64,000 bases of DNA from JBCBGF01 sp039193455 (lineage in GTDB: Bacteria; Pseudomonadota; Alphaproteobacteria; Rhodobacterales; Rhodobacteraceae), in contig JBCCWO010000009.1 of the NCBI GenBank assembly GCA_039193455.1, positions 62,001 to 126,000 of the forward strand, read 5' to 3'. The notes beneath the pieces were generated by a model. The model was not told the DNA's origin. It searched no databases and worked only from the letters and a program-made list of their open reading frames with translations. A program made the translations under genes and the position numbers. Shown piece by piece: positions 9,134-17,555 of this stretch (its first letter is position 1; every line of letters starts with the position of its first letter).

Positions 9134-9166
9134 GTCCATTTTGGACAAATTTCATCCGGATTGGAC
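9134..9166. promoter_or_regulatory. Tandem putative operators in the importer/SDR divergent promoter
   Basis: A perfect dyad GTCC-ATTTT-GGAC lies at 9134-9146 and an imperfect copy ATCC-GGATT-GGAC at 9154-9166. Their starts are exactly 20 bp apart, about two helical turns, which favours cooperative binding by one regulator on one DNA face. The first copy matches the dyad next to the HTH-SBP regulator at 12 of 13 positions. The pair sits ~80-110 bp upstream of each divergent start codon, so one factor could control both directions. Confidence 0.6.
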
Positions 9167-9245
9167 GCAATCCCGCTGTGGCCGGTTCCGCGCATGGGGC
9201 AGGCTTTTCCGAAACGGCATGATCCGTGTCTTGGGAGGAACAATT

Positions 9246-10055
9246 ATGGATACGCAACGGCTTACCGGTAAAAACATTATGATCACCGGCGCCGCCCAGG
9301 GCATGGGCGCGGCAAATGCCAAGTACTTTGCGGCGCAAGGCGCGAATGTGTGCATCGGCGATGTTAATCTGGACGGCGTGACAGCGGTTGCGGATGAGAT
9401 CAACGCGGCAGGCGGTGGCAAGGCCGTTGCGGTGAAGATGGATGTCACAAGCCGCGCCGACAATGCCGCCGCCGTTGCCGCAACCGTCGATGCGTTCGGT
9501 TCCATTAACGTGGCTCTTCTGAATGCCGGGGTGAACAAGCCCCGGATGTTCATGGATATCGATGAAGACAACTGGGATATGATCATGAACATCAACGCCA
9601 AGGGGGTGTTGCTGGGCATGCAGGAGGCCGCGCGCGCGATGATCGCGCAAGGCCCCATGGAAGATCACCCCTACAAGATCATTCCCGTGGGTTCGATCGT
9701 TTCGCGAACCGCATTTCTGGATGTGATTCCCTATAGCTGTTCGAAATATGCCGTGCTTGCGATGATCATCGGCGGGGCCAAGGCGCTATGGGAACATAAG
9801 ATCACCGTCAATGGCTATGGCCCCGGCGTTGTGCATACCGAGCTTTGGAAGCAGCTCGACAAGGATCTCGTCGATATCGGCATGTTTGAGAAAGAGGGCC
9901 AGTCGCTTGAGACGCTCCGCGAGAACATGATCCTGATGAAGAAGCTCTCGACCCCCGAAGACGTTATGGGAACGGCGGCGTTCCTCTGCTCGGACGAGAG
10001 CGATTACATGACCGGCCAGCTTCTGATGATCGACGGCGGCATCGTCATGCAGTGA
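9246..10055 (+). CDS. Short-chain dehydrogenase/reductase (SDR)
   Basis: 269 aa classical NAD(P)-dependent SDR. The Rossmann motif TGAAQGMG lies at residues 14-21, NAG at ~97, and the catalytic triad is Ser150, Tyr163 and Lys167 (YSCSK). I chose ATG 9246 because it follows GGGAGGAAC; upstream codons in frame lack a ribosome site. The C-terminus (TGQLLMIDGGIVMQ) is family-typical. As the first gene of the rightward operon and divergent from the sugar importer, it probably oxidises the imported sugar or polyol at a secondary alcohol. Exact substrate unknown. Confidence 0.88.
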   Translation: MDTQRLTGKNIMITGAAQGMGAANAKYFAAQGANVCIGDVNLDGVTAVADEINAAGGGKAVAVKMDVTSRADNAAAVAATVDAFGSINVALLNAGVNKPRMFMDIDEDNWDMIMNINAKGVLLGMQEAARAMIAQGPMEDHPYKIIPVGSIVSRTAFLDVIPYSCSKYAVLAMIIGGAKALWEHKITVNGYGPGVVHTELWKQLDKDLVDIGMFEKEGQSLETLRENMILMKKLSTPEDVMGTAAFLCSDESDYMTGQLLMIDGGIVMQ

Positions 10056-10087
10056 TCCGGGGCCAACCAGGCCCTCCCATCCATCCC

Positions 10088-10106
10088 GGCGGCCGCCCGC
10101 GCCGCC
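10088..10106 (+). other. Intercistronic GC stem-loop between SDR and M24 genes
   Basis: GGCGGC and GCCGCC arms (6 bp) around a 7-nt spacer in the 117-bp gap. No T-run follows, so it is not a convincing terminator; it may tune expression of the first gene relative to the rest. Confidence 0.35.
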
Positions 10107-10172
10107 AACAGACCGAACCGATGCGGGCCGGCAGCGCCCGTGCCCCGCCGGTTCATCGAAAGGACGATTAAC

Positions 10173-11468
10173 ATGGGTGCGCTTACGCCAAACGTACTGA
10201 CCCCGCAGGATCTTGAGCCGAATTGGCGGTGGGAAAACCGGCTGCCGGCCTGGGGGCACACCTCGGTGGATTTCGAACGCCGGGTCGATCATGACCGCCT
10301 GCGCCGCTATCGCCTGAGCCGCACGCGCGAGGCGTTGAAAGCCTCCGACGCCGGAACGCTTTTGCTCTTTGATGTCAATAACATCCGATACGTGTCGGCA
10401 ACGAAGATCGGAGAGTGGGAACGGGACAAGATGTGCCGTTTCTGCCTGCTCACGGGCGATGATAGCCCGTATGTTTGGGATTTTGGCTCTGCCGCCGTTC
10501 ATCACCAGAAGTATTCCGATTGGCTGGAACCCGATCATTGCCTGGCCGGCGTTGTGGGCATGCGCGGGACCATCCCGCCCGAATTCGGGCTGATGCGGAA
10601 ATACGCGAAGCGGATCGCCGAGCTGATCAAAGATGCGGGCATGTCTGATATGCCCGTGGGCGTTGATTACGCCGAGACAGCGATGTTCCACGCGCTGCAG
10701 GAAGAGGGGATCAACGTGGTGGACGGCCAGCAGATCATGCTGGCCGCGCGCGAGATCAAGAACTGGGATGAGATCCAGCTGCTGACACAGGCGGCCAGCA
10801 TGGTCGATGGCGTTTACCACATGATCTACGAAGAGCTGAAACCCGGCGTGCGCGAAAACGATATCGTCGCGCTCTCCAACAAGATGCTCTACGAGATGGG
10901 GTCAGACGATGTCGAGGCGATCAACGCGATATCGGGCGAGCGCTGCAATCCGCACCCGCACAACTTCACCGACCGCTACTTCCGCCCGGGCGATCAGGCG
11001 TTCTTCGATATCCTGCAAAGCTATCAGGGCTATCGCACCTGCTACTACCGAACGTTCAACATCGGGCGCGCCACGCCAGAGCAGAACGACGCCTACGTGA
11101 AATGCCGCGAATGGCTGGATGCGGCGATCCAGATGATCAAGCCGGGCGTTTCCACCGATCGGGTGGCCGCGGTCTGGCCAACGGCGGAAAGCCTGGGCTT
11201 TCCGAATGAAGATGCGGCCTTCGGGCTTCAGTTCGGCCACGGGCTGGGCCTTGCGCTGCATGAGCGGCCGATCATCAGCCGTGCCGTCAGCCTGGATCAC
11301 CCGATGGAGATCCAGACAGGCATGGTGTTCGCGCTCGAAACCTACTGCCCCGCGGCAGATGGGTATTCCGCGGCGCGTATCGAGGAGGAGGTGGTGGTGA
11401 CCGATACCGGTTGCGAAGTGATCAGCCTTTTCCCCGCCGAAGAGCTGCCCATTGCGAACCGTTACTGA
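10173..11468 (+). CDS. M24-family 'pita-bread' enzyme with altered metal site
   Basis: 431 aa. The C-terminal half is an M24 fold (aminopeptidase P / prolidase / creatinase / DddP superfamily). Aligning FFDILQSYQGYRTCYYRTF with the prolidase block, the first metal Asp is kept (Asp279) but the second, 11 residues later, is Cys290. His356 (GHG), His363 (LHERP), Glu389 and Glu404 are present. The loss argues against an ordinary di-metal peptidase and towards a creatinase-like, single-metal or C-N/C-S cleaving enzyme. ATG 10173 was chosen for its AAAGGA site 8 nt upstream; an upstream GTG at 10140 is possible. It precedes the E1/E2 genes, so it may generate or prepare a 2-oxo acid. Confidence 0.75.
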   Translation: MGALTPNVLTPQDLEPNWRWENRLPAWGHTSVDFERRVDHDRLRRYRLSRTREALKASDAGTLLLFDVNNIRYVSATKIGEWERDKMCRFCLLTGDDSPYVWDFGSAAVHHQKYSDWLEPDHCLAGVVGMRGTIPPEFGLMRKYAKRIAELIKDAGMSDMPVGVDYAETAMFHALQEEGINVVDGQQIMLAAREIKNWDEIQLLTQAASMVDGVYHMIYEELKPGVRENDIVALSNKMLYEMGSDDVEAINAISGERCNPHPHNFTDRYFRPGDQAFFDILQSYQGYRTCYYRTFNIGRATPEQNDAYVKCREWLDAAIQMIKPGVSTDRVAAVWPTAESLGFPNEDAAFGLQFGHGLGLALHERPIISRAVSLDHPMEIQTGMVFALETYCPAADGYSAARIEEEVVVTDTGCEVISLFPAEELPIANRY

Positions 11469-11470
11469 GA

Positions 11471-11486
11471 CCTCTCGCCAGAGAGG
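11471..11486 (+). other. Small hairpin just before the E1 alpha ribosome site
   Basis: CCTCTC-GCCA-GAGAGG inverted repeat in the 30-bp gap between the M24 stop and the E1 alpha start, ending about 12 nt before the ATG. It could influence translation initiation of the E1 alpha gene. Confidence 0.35.
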
Positions 11487-11498
11487 ATCGGAGAGAAG

Positions 11499-12485
11499 AT
11501 GACCGCCGAGCCGAAGCAAAACGCCGAAAATTACCTGCGGATGTACCGCCAGATGGTGAAGATTCGCACCTTCGAGGATAACGCCAACCAGCTTTACCTC
11601 GACGCCAAGATGCCTGGCCTGACGCACATGTATTCCGGCGAAGAGGCGGTGGCCGTGGGGATCTGCGAGGCTTTGGAGGTGACCGACAAGATCACCTCCA
11701 CCCACCGCGGCCACGGCCACTGCGTGGCCAAGGGCGCGGCGTTCAAGGAGATGTTCTGCGAGCTTTTGGGCAAGGAAGAGGGCTATTGCCGCGGCAAGGG
11801 CGGTTCGATGCATATCGCCGATCAGCTCAACGGCAATCTTGGCGCCAACGCGATCGTCGGCGGCTCCATGGGCATCGCAACGGGATCTGCGCTGCGGGCA
11901 AAGATGCTGGGGCAATCGGATGTGACCGTTTGCTTCTTCGGGGATGGCGCAACCGCGCAGGGGCTGATGTACGAGGTCATGAACATGGCCGCGCTCTGGA
12001 AGCTGCCAGTGATCTATGCCTGTGAAAACAATGGGTATTCCGAATACACGCGCACAGATGAGATTGCCGCGGGGGAGATTACCGCGCGGGCGGACGCTTT
12101 TGGGATCGAGTCATTCCGGGTGGATGGGCAGGATGTTCTGGCCGTCAACGCGTTGACCCGCGATCTTGTGGGGCGCTGCCGCAAGGGCGATGGCCCGTTC
12201 TTCGTGGAATTGGAGACCTATCGCTACCATGGCCACCATGTGGGCGACATCAGCCGAACCTATTACCGATCGAAGGAAGAAGAGGCCGATTGGAAGGCAA
12301 ACCGCGATCCGATCACGCTATTCGCGGATTGGCTGGTAAACGAGGGCGTCGCGACCAAGGCCGAACTTGAGGCGCTTTCAGAAGCGATCAGGGCGGAAGC
12401 GGCCGAGGCCGTGGCCTATGCGCTGGAGGCGCCGTACCCGGACGGATCCGAGGTTTCCATGCACGTCTATCTCGAGGCGTCGTGA
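11499..12485 (+). CDS. 2-oxoacid (pyruvate/acetoin-type) dehydrogenase E1 alpha subunit
   Basis: 328 aa. ThDP-dependent alpha subunit; the cofactor motif runs from CFFGDGATAQG to YACENNGYSEYT (GDG...NN) around residues 145-185. The length and the STHRGHGHCVAKG segment resemble the AcoA/PdhA group. GGAGAGAAG precedes the ATG. Its stop overlaps the E1 beta start by one base (TGATG). It should form a heterotetramer with E1 beta and feed acyl groups to the lipoyl protein encoded next. Substrate could be pyruvate, acetoin or another small 2-oxo compound. Confidence 0.9.
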   Translation: MTAEPKQNAENYLRMYRQMVKIRTFEDNANQLYLDAKMPGLTHMYSGEEAVAVGICEALEVTDKITSTHRGHGHCVAKGAAFKEMFCELLGKEEGYCRGKGGSMHIADQLNGNLGANAIVGGSMGIATGSALRAKMLGQSDVTVCFFGDGATAQGLMYEVMNMAALWKLPVIYACENNGYSEYTRTDEIAAGEITARADAFGIESFRVDGQDVLAVNALTRDLVGRCRKGDGPFFVELETYRYHGHHVGDISRTYYRSKEEEADWKANRDPITLFADWLVNEGVATKAELEALSEAIRAEAAEAVAYALEAPYPDGSEVSMHVYLEAS

Positions 12486-13480
12486 TGCGGAGCATTACCC
12501 TCAGCCAGGCCGTGAACGAGGCCATCGCCGAAGAGATGCGGCGCGATGAGACCGTTTTCCTGATCGGCGAAGATGTGGCCGAGGCGGGCACGCCGTTTAA
12601 GGTAACCTCGGGGCTTGTTGAGGAGTTCGGCACGGGGCGCGTGATCGACACACCGATTGCAGAGCCGGGCTTTACAGGGCTGGCGGTGGGCGCGGCGATG
12701 ACGGGCGCGCGCCCGATCGTTGATCTGATGTTCGGCGATTTTCTCTTCCTCGTCATGGATCAGCTCTGCAATCAGGCCGCCAAGGCGCATTACATGTCAG
12801 GCGGAAAGCTGAATGTGCCGATGGTGCTGCGCACCAATCTTGGGGCGACCCGCCGGTCTGCCGCCCAGCACAGCCAATCGCTTCACGCACTTGTCGCCCA
12901 TATTCCGGGCCTGAAGGTTGCGATGCCGTCTTCGGCCTATGAGGCGAAGGGGCTGATGAAAACGGCGATCCGCGATAACAACCCGGTCGTCATCTTCGAA
13001 GACAAGCTGATGTATCAGGATAAGGCGCCGGTGCCGGAGGAGGAATTCCTGATCCCCTTCGGCGAGGCGAATATCCTGCTCGAAGGCCGCGATGTAACGC
13101 TGATCGGAACCTCCTCCATGCGGCAGGTCTGCGAGGCAGCCGCTGAGATGCTGGCAAGGGATGGGATCAGCGCCGAGGTTATCGATCCGCGCACGATTGT
13201 GCCGCTTGATGAAGCCACGATCCTCGAAAGCGTTAAGAAGACGTCACGCGCCATCGTTGTTGATGAAGGGCACCAGAATTTCGGGACAACGGCGGAGATC
13301 GCCGCGCGGATCAGCGAGAAGGCGTTCTACCATCTCGACGCGCCGGTCATCCGCATGGGGGCGATGGATGTGCCCGTGCCCTTCAGCCCCGCCTTGGAGG
13401 ACCTGACGGTTCCGACCCCGGAAAAGGTGGCCGAGACCGCGCACAGGATCGTGGCCGGGGAGCTGATTCATGCCCTTTGA
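12485..13480 (+). CDS. 2-oxoacid dehydrogenase E1 beta subunit
   Basis: 331 aa transketolase-like beta subunit (MRSITLSQAVNEAIAEEM at the N-terminus, GEDVAEAGTPFKVTSGL next, PRTIVPLDEATILESVKKT in the C-terminal domain). ATG 12485 is preferred over GTG 12482 because it overlaps the E1 alpha stop as TGATG, giving translational coupling. The 3' end overlaps the lipoyl-protein gene by 11 bp. It completes the E1 heterotetramer. Confidence 0.9.
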   Translation: MRSITLSQAVNEAIAEEMRRDETVFLIGEDVAEAGTPFKVTSGLVEEFGTGRVIDTPIAEPGFTGLAVGAAMTGARPIVDLMFGDFLFLVMDQLCNQAAKAHYMSGGKLNVPMVLRTNLGATRRSAAQHSQSLHALVAHIPGLKVAMPSSAYEAKGLMKTAIRDNNPVVIFEDKLMYQDKAPVPEEEFLIPFGEANILLEGRDVTLIGTSSMRQVCEAAAEMLARDGISAEVIDPRTIVPLDEATILESVKKTSRAIVVDEGHQNFGTTAEIAARISEKAFYHLDAPVIRMGAMDVPVPFSPALEDLTVPTPEKVAETAHRIVAGELIHAL

Positions 13481-14408
13481 AGTGAAGATGCCGCAGCTGG
13501 GGATGAACCAGGACAGCGCCGTGATCGTCAGCTGGCTCAAGGCCGCGGGCGAGAAGGTTGCGGCAGGCGAAGCGATCTTCGAGGTGGAGACCGATAAGGC
13601 AACGGTTGAAGTTGAGGCGGCGGCGGATGGGTTTCTGGCGGGCATCCGGGCGCCGGAAGGCGCGGATGTGCCAGTTGGCGATGTGATCGCGATGATCGTA
13701 GATCGCGAGGCCGAGGTGGGGGAGCATGAGAGCGCAGCGACCGCGCCCGACGGGCCTGCGGAGGCGCCACCGACCCCGCCAGCGCCCGTGCCGAGCCCGG
13801 CGCCTGAACCGAATGAGGCCGAGGTCGCAGCCCCGCCCAAGACCGTTCCTCCCGCGATTGCGGCGGGCAGGATCTTGGCCTCAGCCCTGGCAAAGCGCGT
13901 TGCCTCCGAGCAGGGCATCGATCTTGCGGCCCTTCGGGCCAGCGGCGTTTCGGAGCCGATCCATGCCCGCGATCTGGCGCAGGCGCCTGCGGGCGGGCAT
14001 TCCGTTCTTTCCACAAGGGTGGAGGGCGGCGCCTTGGCCGCGCTTTTGGAGCGTTCCGAGGGCGCGAACCGCACGGCGCTTTTTGCCGCCTTCGCCACCT
14101 CTGCCTGGCGCGCGGCGGTCGAGGACGCCGCGGTCAGCATTGCTATCCGGGGCCTTGACGGATCGATCACCCCTTACCCCGCGGATGCCGGGGCCGATGC
14201 CGCGCTCTCTCTCATCGATCTGTGCGACACGCGCCTGGGATCTTTCGCCCCGGCGGGCGGTACGCCCGCCCTGGCCGCCGCCCGGGAGGGCGATGCCTTC
14301 CTGCTGACGCTCTCTTTCAACGAGGGCCGCCTGCCGTTTCCAACCGCAGCCGCCCTTCTCGATGCCATTGCGGCCCGGGTTGAAGACCCGATCCGCCAGC
14401 TTCTTTGA
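13470..14408 (+). CDS. Lipoyl/E3-binding E2-like protein lacking the acyltransferase motif
   Basis: 312 aa. Residues 1-80 are a lipoyl domain with the lipoyl-lysine at Lys43 (VETDKATVEV). A Pro/Ala-rich linker follows (~90-130), then a peripheral subunit-binding domain (ILASALAKRVASEQGIDLAA, ~135-170). The C-terminal ~135 residues resemble a shortened E2 core whose end (LTLSFNEGRLPFPTAAALL) aligns with the E2 motif SxDHRxxxG but has no DHR, so it should be catalytically dead. It overlaps E1 beta by 11 bp. I infer a swinging-arm and scaffold subunit that works with the separate acyltransferase at 15842-16720. No E3 gene is in the window. Confidence 0.8.
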   Translation: MPFEVKMPQLGMNQDSAVIVSWLKAAGEKVAAGEAIFEVETDKATVEVEAAADGFLAGIRAPEGADVPVGDVIAMIVDREAEVGEHESAATAPDGPAEAPPTPPAPVPSPAPEPNEAEVAAPPKTVPPAIAAGRILASALAKRVASEQGIDLAALRASGVSEPIHARDLAQAPAGGHSVLSTRVEGGALAALLERSEGANRTALFAAFATSAWRAAVEDAAVSIAIRGLDGSITPYPADAGADAALSLIDLCDTRLGSFAPAGGTPALAAAREGDAFLLTLSFNEGRLPFPTAAALLDAIAARVEDPIRQLL

Positions 14409-14415
14409 GGCCCCG

Positions 14416-15840
14416 ATGACCCGCTTCAAAACCCAGCTTTATATTAATGGCCAGTGGCGGGATGCATCGGATGGCGGCACGTTTGACGTGCTGAACCCCG
14501 CCGACGAAACGGTGCTGGCCACCGTGGCCTCTGGAACCGTTGAAGATGCTATGGCCTGCCTCGATGCCGCCGAAGCCGCATTCGGGCCCTGGGCCGCGCG
14601 GAGCCCGCGGGAACGTGGGGAGGTGCTGCGCCGGGCCTACGATCTTTTCATGGATCGGATCGATGAAATCGCCCGCCTCATCACGCTGGAAAACGGCAAG
14701 GCAGGCGGCGATGCCATGGGCGAGGCGAAGTACGCCGCCGAATTCTTCCGCTGGTATGCCGAAGAGGCCGTGCGCTCGGACGGGTATCTTGGCATGGCCC
14801 CGGCCTCTGGCGCGCGCCTCATGGTGCATCAGAAACCAGCCGGGATCGCGGTGCTGGTAACGCCCTGGAACTACCCTGCCGCCATGGGCACGCGAAAGAT
14901 CGGCCCGGCGCTGGCCGCCGGCTGCCCGGTGGTGATCAAGCCTGCGTCGGAAACCCCGCTAACCATGCTGGCCCTGATGCCGATCCTCGAAGAAGCGGGG
15001 GTTCCGCCGGGGCTGGTGAACGTTTTGCCCTCGCGCGCCTCGGGCGCCGTCGTGGGCGCCATGCTGGCCGATGCGCGAACCCGCGTTGTCAGCTTCACCG
15101 GCTCTACCGAAGTAGGGCGCAAGCTGCTGCACGCGGCGGCGGATAATGTGATCAAACCGGCGATGGAACTCGGCGGCAACGCGCCCTTCATCGTGTGCAA
15201 GGATGCAGATATCGAGGCTGCGGCAGAGGGGCTCATGGTTGCCAAGATGCGCAATCTTGGCGAGGCCTGCACCGCCGCGAACCGGATCTACGTGCATCAA
15301 GAGGTTGAGAAGCCCTTCGTGGCTAAGATGGCCACGCTCAAGATGGGCAATGGCATCGAGGACGGGATCGATGTTGGCCCCCTGGTCAACGCCGAAACCC
15401 GCGACAAGGTTGAATTTTTCGTCCGTGACGCCGTTGACAAGGGGGCCACGCTGGAGCTTGGCGGCGTGCGCCCGAATGGGGCGGGTTATTTCTTCCCGCC
15501 CACCGTGCTCACCCATGTGCCCGACACGGCGGAGTGCCTGCGCGACGAAATCTTTGGCCCCGTCGCGGCCATCCAAACCTTCTTGGATGAAGAGGATGTG
15601 ATCCGCCGCGCCAATGATACCGAATATGGGCTGGTGGCCTATGTCTATTGCGGTGACATGCGCCGCGGCATGGCCCTCGCAGAACGCCTGGAGTTTGGCA
15701 TGATCGGCCTGAACCGTGGCTTGGTGTCCGACCCGGCAGCGCCCTTTGGCGGCGTCAAGCAATCGGGGCTTGGCCGCGAGGGTGGGAAGGAGGGCCTGCT
15801 GGAGTTTCAGGAAACACAGTACATCTCCGCCGAGTGGTGA
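14416..15840 (+). CDS. NAD(P)-dependent aldehyde dehydrogenase
   Basis: 474 aa ALDH superfamily member, closest in style to succinate-semialdehyde/glycolaldehyde dehydrogenases. Visible motifs: TPWNYPAAMGTRKIGPALAA (cofactor loop), FTGSTEVGRKLL, general base Glu251 in MELGGNAPF, and nucleophile Cys285 in GEACTAANR. ATG 14416 begins 8 bp after the lipoyl-protein stop. It is wedged between the two halves of a split E2, which suggests that it acts on an aldehyde from the same pathway. Substrate not determinable from sequence. Confidence 0.9.
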   Translation: MTRFKTQLYINGQWRDASDGGTFDVLNPADETVLATVASGTVEDAMACLDAAEAAFGPWAARSPRERGEVLRRAYDLFMDRIDEIARLITLENGKAGGDAMGEAKYAAEFFRWYAEEAVRSDGYLGMAPASGARLMVHQKPAGIAVLVTPWNYPAAMGTRKIGPALAAGCPVVIKPASETPLTMLALMPILEEAGVPPGLVNVLPSRASGAVVGAMLADARTRVVSFTGSTEVGRKLLHAAADNVIKPAMELGGNAPFIVCKDADIEAAAEGLMVAKMRNLGEACTAANRIYVHQEVEKPFVAKMATLKMGNGIEDGIDVGPLVNAETRDKVEFFVRDAVDKGATLELGGVRPNGAGYFFPPTVLTHVPDTAECLRDEIFGPVAAIQTFLDEEDVIRRANDTEYGLVAYVYCGDMRRGMALAERLEFGMIGLNRGLVSDPAAPFGGVKQSGLGREGGKEGLLEFQETQYISAEW

Positions 15841-15841
15841 G

Positions 15842-16720
15842 ATGGGTGCCATAGCCAGTCCCTCCGTCCGAAAGCTGGCAGCCGCGCGCGGCATCGATAT
15901 CGATGCGCTGGCAGTGAGGCTCGGGCGCGAAACGATTGCGCGCGAAGATCTGGTTGACCCGCCGGGGCAAAGCGGCATCCCGGCCGGCCAGGGCACAGCC
16001 TACTGGAATGTTGATCACGCCGAGTGGGGGCCGATCCGAACCGAACCGCTGAACCGCATCGCCACGGTAGCATCGGCCAATCTGACCGCTGCGCAGCAGA
16101 TGATCCCCGCTGTCACACACCATGACAGCGCCGATCTGACCCGGATCGAGGCGACGCGGCGGGCACTGAAAGCCGACGGCATGCGTATAACGGCGCTGGC
16201 CTTTCACGCGGCTGTCTTGGCGCGATGCCTCAGGGAGTTTCCGCGTTTCAACGCCTCGCTCTCTGCCGATGGTAACGCGCTGATCCTGAAGGACTACGTG
16301 CATATCGGGATTGCGGTGGATACGCCCCATGGCCTTGCTGTGCCCGTTGTGCGGAATGCCGATCGGATGCGCGTTGCCGCGTTGGGCGATGCAATCGGCG
16401 ATCTTGCAGCGCGTGCCCGGGCACGAAAGCTGCGGCCAGCGGAGATGGGCGGGGCATCGATGACGATCACCAATCTCGGTGGCATCGGCGGCGAGGGCTT
16501 CACCCCCATCGTCAACCCGCCGGAAGTTGCGATTCTGGGAATATCCTCGCAGGAGGTTCGCCCGGTCTGGGATGGTGCCGCGTTCGAGCCAAGGCCAATG
16601 GTTCCGCTTGACCTTTCCTATGATCATCGCTTGGTCAATGGCGCGGATGCGGCACGGTTTCTGCGGCGCTATTGCGCGCTAATCCGTGATCCGGACGCGC
16701 TGTTGATCGAGGGCGGGTAG
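15842..16720 (+). CDS. E2 acyltransferase catalytic subunit without lipoyl domain
   Basis: 292 aa. An N-terminal peripheral subunit-binding segment (VRKLAAARGIDIDALAVRLG, residues ~8-45) leads directly into the 2-oxoacid dehydrogenase acyltransferase core. The catalytic motif is SYDHRLVNGADAARF with His262; Asn at the usual Asp position also occurs in pyruvate-type E2s. There is no lipoyl domain at all. It starts 1 bp after the aldehyde dehydrogenase stop. With the motif-less lipoyl protein at 13470-14408 it makes a two-gene E2 in which the arm and the catalyst are separate chains. Confidence 0.85.
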   Translation: MGAIASPSVRKLAAARGIDIDALAVRLGRETIAREDLVDPPGQSGIPAGQGTAYWNVDHAEWGPIRTEPLNRIATVASANLTAAQQMIPAVTHHDSADLTRIEATRRALKADGMRITALAFHAAVLARCLREFPRFNASLSADGNALILKDYVHIGIAVDTPHGLAVPVVRNADRMRVAALGDAIGDLAARARARKLRPAEMGGASMTITNLGGIGGEGFTPIVNPPEVAILGISSQEVRPVWDGAAFEPRPMVPLDLSYDHRLVNGADAARFLRRYCALIRDPDALLIEGG

Positions 16721-16749
16721 AGCAGTCGGGCTTGGGTAAATGGCGCAGG

Positions 16750-17490
16750 CTAACTGGCCAAGGCGTTGGCCCGAACAGCCGCGGCTTCTCCCGTCACAGC
16801 CTGCCGCAAAAAGCCGCTGATCCAAGCGAGGCTCGTCTCTGTGTCGTCGGGTCCCGACAATGACTCCAGCGCAGGCCGTGCGGCATCGCCGATCCGCTCG
16901 ATCCGCCGATTGATCAGGTCCACGTTTAGTTCTGGCGTGAAATCGGGATGCTGTTGAATCGCCAGAAAGTGATCGCCGATCGTGAAGCCGCTATAGGGAC
17001 AAAACGCACTGGCCAGAAAGACCTCGGCACCGTCGGGAAGGCTGCTGACCTGATCCTGATGCATCGCGTGCAGCAAAACGCCCTTTGAGATCTGCGCCCA
17101 TCCGGTATCGCGGACCACATCGACGGGCATCAGACCCACGCCCCACCCCTTGTCGGAGCGTGTCACCGCCCCGCCAAGCGCATGGGCGATGGCTTGGTGT
17201 CCATAACAAATCCCGACAAGCGGGATGGCCTGCTCATGCAGGGCGCGGATGAAATCAAAGAGCCGATCTTGCCAGTCCAGCGGATCAAACACCGAATATT
17301 TGCCACCGGTGATTAGGTAGGCATCGAAAGAGTTCGGATCGGGCAGGGTGCCGGTTACGGCGCTGATCACCGTCCACGTCGCCTCCGGCATCCGTGGGGC
17401 AAGACCTGTCTGAAACCGCTGCGGAGAGGGCGGATGCTTCGACTTTTCGTTCGGGTCGCTGTGGCCAATATGGAGGATACAGATCTTCAT
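16750..17490 (-). CDS. Class I glutamine amidotransferase-like protein
   Basis: 246 aa GATase1 domain of the GMP-synthase-like (YfeJ) type. The nucleophile elbow is GICYGHQ with Cys95; the His/Glu part is IQQHPDFTPEL. A synthetase domain is absent, so it is either a stand-alone gamma-glutamyl hydrolase-like enzyme or works with a partner. I prefer ATG 17490 over ATG 17499 because AGGA sits 8 nt upstream of it. It diverges from an N-formylglutamate amidohydrolase across a repeat-rich region, so a role in gamma-glutamyl or formyl-glutamate turnover is plausible. Confidence 0.8.
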   Translation of the reverse strand: MKICILHIGHSDPNEKSKHPPSPQRFQTGLAPRMPEATWTVISAVTGTLPDPNSFDAYLITGGKYSVFDPLDWQDRLFDFIRALHEQAIPLVGICYGHQAIAHALGGAVTRSDKGWGVGLMPVDVVRDTGWAQISKGVLLHAMHQDQVSSLPDGAEVFLASAFCPYSGFTIGDHFLAIQQHPDFTPELNVDLINRRIERIGDAARPALESLSGPDDTETSLAWISGFLRQAVTGEAAAVRANALAS

Positions 17491-17555
17491 GTGCTTCATC
17501 CTGATGCGGGTTGCTAAGCCTCCTAACAGCCGGTGCGGGTTTCAGGAACGTTATA

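Noticed and set aside
10173..11468. Named DMSP lyase DddP or Xaa-Pro peptidase
   Set aside because: The fold is shared, but one metal-ligand Asp is Cys and the first 150 residues are not clearly DddP-like; a specific name is not supported.
13470..16720. Split E2 explained by a simple frameshift
   Set aside because: The two parts are separated by a complete aldehyde dehydrogenase gene and each carries its own binding domain, so no single frameshift can join them.
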